Source: Phycisphaerae bacterium
Lineage (GTDB): Bacteria; Planctomycetota; Phycisphaerae; Sedimentisphaerales; Anaerobacaceae
Direction: 5' to 3'
NCBI GenBank assembly: GCA_030609625.1
Contig: JAUWBX010000218.1
Span: 1 to 5,121 of the forward strand
DNA length: 5,121 nucleotides
Shown: one piece after another, positions 3,205 to 5,121 of the stretch
Numbering within the stretch: position 1 is the first letter of the stretch
Layout of the letters: every line of letters starts with the position of its first letter
The notes under the pieces: model-generated
The model's input: only the letters and a program-made list of their open reading frames with translations
Told to the model about the DNA's origin: nothing
The model's database searches: none
Position numbers and translations under genes: made by a program

Positions 3205-5121
3205 TTATTCTCGACAATTTTCCAGGGCATATTTTAGGGCCCAGTCGATAAACATTGCGTGATTGTTATTTTTGTATGTCCCGTCCGGATTTTTGTATCG
3301 TCCCTGGGCGTCTTTTATTTGCCGGACAATTGGGCGGGCTTTATTCCCAATACTCTGTATCTCACGAGCGGCATACAGGACTGTTTCTTCCCGCGCATCT
3401 TCCAGGCCTTCAGCCAGCACTAACAAAGCATCCTCACACAAACCCAATTTGCATAATGCCCCGGCTGCCGCAAACCGAACGTTCGGACTCGAATCTTCCA
3501 GCAATTCGGTCAGTGCCTCGACGACAGGCGGCGCACCATAACCGAGGACACTTAAAGCTACGATGGCCCAATAGCGAACCGCACTATCAGAATCATTTAA
3601 TAACCTGATTAGCCTCGGAATATTATTCGGTCCTCTTCCAACCAAATCGGCCGCAGCGAGGATACTCCGTTGGGGATATTTACTAATTTGTCGTGCCATC
3701 TCATAAGGCGTCGAACCTTCAGCGCGAATATGCATTTCAGCTTCCGACAACAATCCTGTATCATGCGTCTCGACCATCCATTGATGGTGTACCCTACGCA
3801 GTCTCCCAAGAATCTTTCGAAGTGAAGACGAATCAGCCAGATTATTTACTTCATGTGGGTCAGCTAACGTATCGTAAAGCTCCTCAATCGGCTTGGTTGG
3901 TGCCCAGTGTAATTTTTGTACACTTGACAGCTTTTCTTCTGCCACTGCTCTGCGCAGTTCCTGCATAATCTCAGCCCTGTCCGGATATTCGCTCGGCTGT
4001 ATATACGGCAAATGCGGCATATAATTGCGAATGTACTTGAAGCGTTTATCACGCACGCTGCGTGACATCTCGTATGCCTCATCAACCCGGCTAGATGCAC
4101 CAAAGATATATTCTCGCGGCTGCCCCGCCCAGGCGCCAAGGAACGCCCGGCCCTGCATATAACCGGGGATTGGCAATCCAGCCAAGCCTAACACGGAAGG
4201 AGCAAAATCGACAAAGCTAACTAATCTGTCGGTTCTCCTGCCTGCTTTGAGCGGCGAGAAATTTCGATAACGTCGGCCAAATCGAACAATTAACGGGACA
4301 TGAAGACCGGAATCGTAAAGTGTTCTTTTGAATCGGGGAATGCCCATGCCGTGGTCTGAAAAAAAGAACACTATCGTATTATCAGCTAAACCGTCGGCTT
4401 CAAGCTGGCTGAGCAAATCACCGACCTGCTTGTCCATAAAGGTAATCAGGTTGTAATAACGAGCCCAGATTTTCCGCACAAACGGGGTATCAGGATAGTA
4501 CGGCGGAAGAGGAATTCGGCTGCCGTCATGACGTTCTTCGGGTTTAAGCTTCGAGGTGTACTTGTCAAAGAACTCCTCATCGGAACCGTTAATCTGCCCC
4601 TGGTGTGTAGAGGTGAAATTAAACACACTAAAAAACGGCTGACCGGATTTACGCCTTCGCCAATGGGCCGTTTGGCTCGACTCGTCCCAGACATTTACAT
4701 CCTTGAAGTTATAATCCTTTTTGTAATTGTTGGAACAGTAGTACCCGGCCGACCGAAGATATTCCGGAAAACACTTGATTCGTTCGGGCAATATTATGTT
4801 GGAACGCAAATGTTGGGTCCCCGTAGAAGTTGCATACACTCCTGTTACCAAACATGAACGCGACGGCGCACATACCGGAGCGGTCGCAAATGCCTTCGTA
4901 TATACCACGCTTTCCCTGGCTAACTTGTCCAGATTCGGCGTTTTCGCGTAACTGTCACCATAGCAGCCTAAGTAAGGACTGATGTCCTCGCACGTAATCC
5001 AAAGGATATTAGGTTTGTCGTCGAATGCTCTACCTGCTGTTTGTCTTACAGAAGTAGCGCACCCTGAAACAGTAAAGCCTGATGCGCATAATCCCATTGC
5101 TTTAAGAAAATCGCGACGTGT
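3205..5121 (-). CDS. Exported lipoprotein-type sulfatase with C-terminal HEAT repeats, 5' end outside the window
   Basis: Formylglycine-dependent sulfatase, expected to remove sulfate esters from a carbohydrate outside the cytoplasm. Numbering from the Met at 5097: PNILWITCEDIS (29-40, metal-binding acidic pair Glu37/Asp38), the CAPSR modification motif with Cys76 as formylglycine precursor and Arg80, HQ in FTSTHQ (165-166), SDHG (Asp248, His249 metal ligands), and Lys257 and His266 in the following segment. The sulfatase fold ends near 445. Residues about 490-595 hold three HEAT/PBS-lyase-like repeats (VRYWAIVALSVLG, VRFAAAGALCKLG, VLYAAREIQSIG). The frame stays open to base 5121: the eight codons before Met 5097 read TRRDFLKA, a twin-arginine motif, and a lipobox-like VSGC ends at Cys13. 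The true start therefore lies beyond the window, and the Met at 5097 is not the start. The Cys-type motif needs a formylglycine-generating enzyme, which is not encoded here. The substrate is unknown. Confidence 0.95.
   Translation of the reverse strand, partial: TRRDFLKAMGLCASGFTVSGCATSVRQTAGRAFDDKPNILWITCEDISPYLGCYGDSYAKTPNLDKLARESVVYTKAFATAPVCAPSRSCLVTGVYATSTGTQHLRSNIILPERIKCFPEYLRSAGYYCSNNYKKDYNFKDVNVWDESSQTAHWRRRKSGQPFFSVFNFTSTHQGQINGSDEEFFDKYTSKLKPEERHDGSRIPLPPYYPDTPFVRKIWARYYNLITFMDKQVGDLLSQLEADGLADNTIVFFFSDHGMGIPRFKRTLYDSGLHVPLIVRFGRRYRNFSPLKAGRRTDRLVSFVDFAPSVLGLAGLPIPGYMQGRAFLGAWAGQPREYIFGASSRVDEAYEMSRSVRDKRFKYIRNYMPHLPYIQPSEYPDRAEIMQELRRAVAEEKLSSVQKLHWAPTKPIEELYDTLADPHEVNNLADSSSLRKILGRLRRVHHQWMVETHDTGLLSEAEMHIRAEGSTPYEMARQISKYPQRSILAAADLVGRGPNNIPRLIRLLNDSDSAVRYWAIVALSVLGYGAPPVVEALTELLEDSSPNVRFAAAGALCKLGLCEDALLVLAEGLEDAREETVLYAAREIQSIGNKARPIVRQIKDAQGRYKNPDGTYKNNNHAMFIDWALKYALENCRE

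Noticed and set aside
3255..3968. Several 90-117 residue open frames on the plus strand inside the sulfatase gene
   Set aside because: They are antisense to a gene with full motif support, and none has a ribosome binding site or known motif.

Overview
The window looks like a piece of a bacterial chromosome of moderate GC. An exported lipoprotein-type sulfatase with a HEAT-repeat tail, next to a XylE-like sugar symporter, suggests a polysaccharide-degrading bacterium of the Planctomycetota (Phycisphaerae-like) or a relative such as Lentisphaerota. That placement is an inference from gene content, not a measured phylogeny.

Left end (1-377, minus strand): the first 64 codons of purF (amidophosphoribosyltransferase) run off the left edge. 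A possible 55-residue unnamed protein lies just upstream on the same strand. A heptamer repeat (TTGTCAA, three copies in 7-bp register) covers the end of that small ORF and the purF leader.

Middle (378-1126, plus strand): an AT-rich intergenic stretch carries a readable sigma70-like promoter and a palindrome between its -10 box and the expected start. It leads into a compact type II toxin-antitoxin operon. The antitoxin is RelB/DinJ-like, and the toxin is a YafQ-like mRNA interferase with all expected catalytic residues. The toxin starts at a TTG that overlaps the antitoxin stop. The pair is more AT-rich than the genes around it, as expected for a mobile module.

Right part (1198-5121, minus strand): in transcription order there is a sulfatase (5' end beyond the window, with a twin-arginine motif and a lipobox), an intergenic REP-like inverted repeat, a proton-coupled sugar porter of the XylE type, and a YbgC/4HBT-type hotdog thioesterase whose start codon overlaps the transporter stop (ATGA). 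The sulfatase could remove sulfate from a polysaccharide outside the cytoplasm, and the porter could import a released sugar such as xylose or glucose. The role of the coupled thioesterase is not obvious.

Most of the window is explained by known families. I did not find clear evidence of a wholly new system. The points most worth checking are the small ORF upstream of purF, the sugar-site substitution in the transporter, the transporter-thioesterase coupling, and the candidate operator of the toxin-antitoxin operon.
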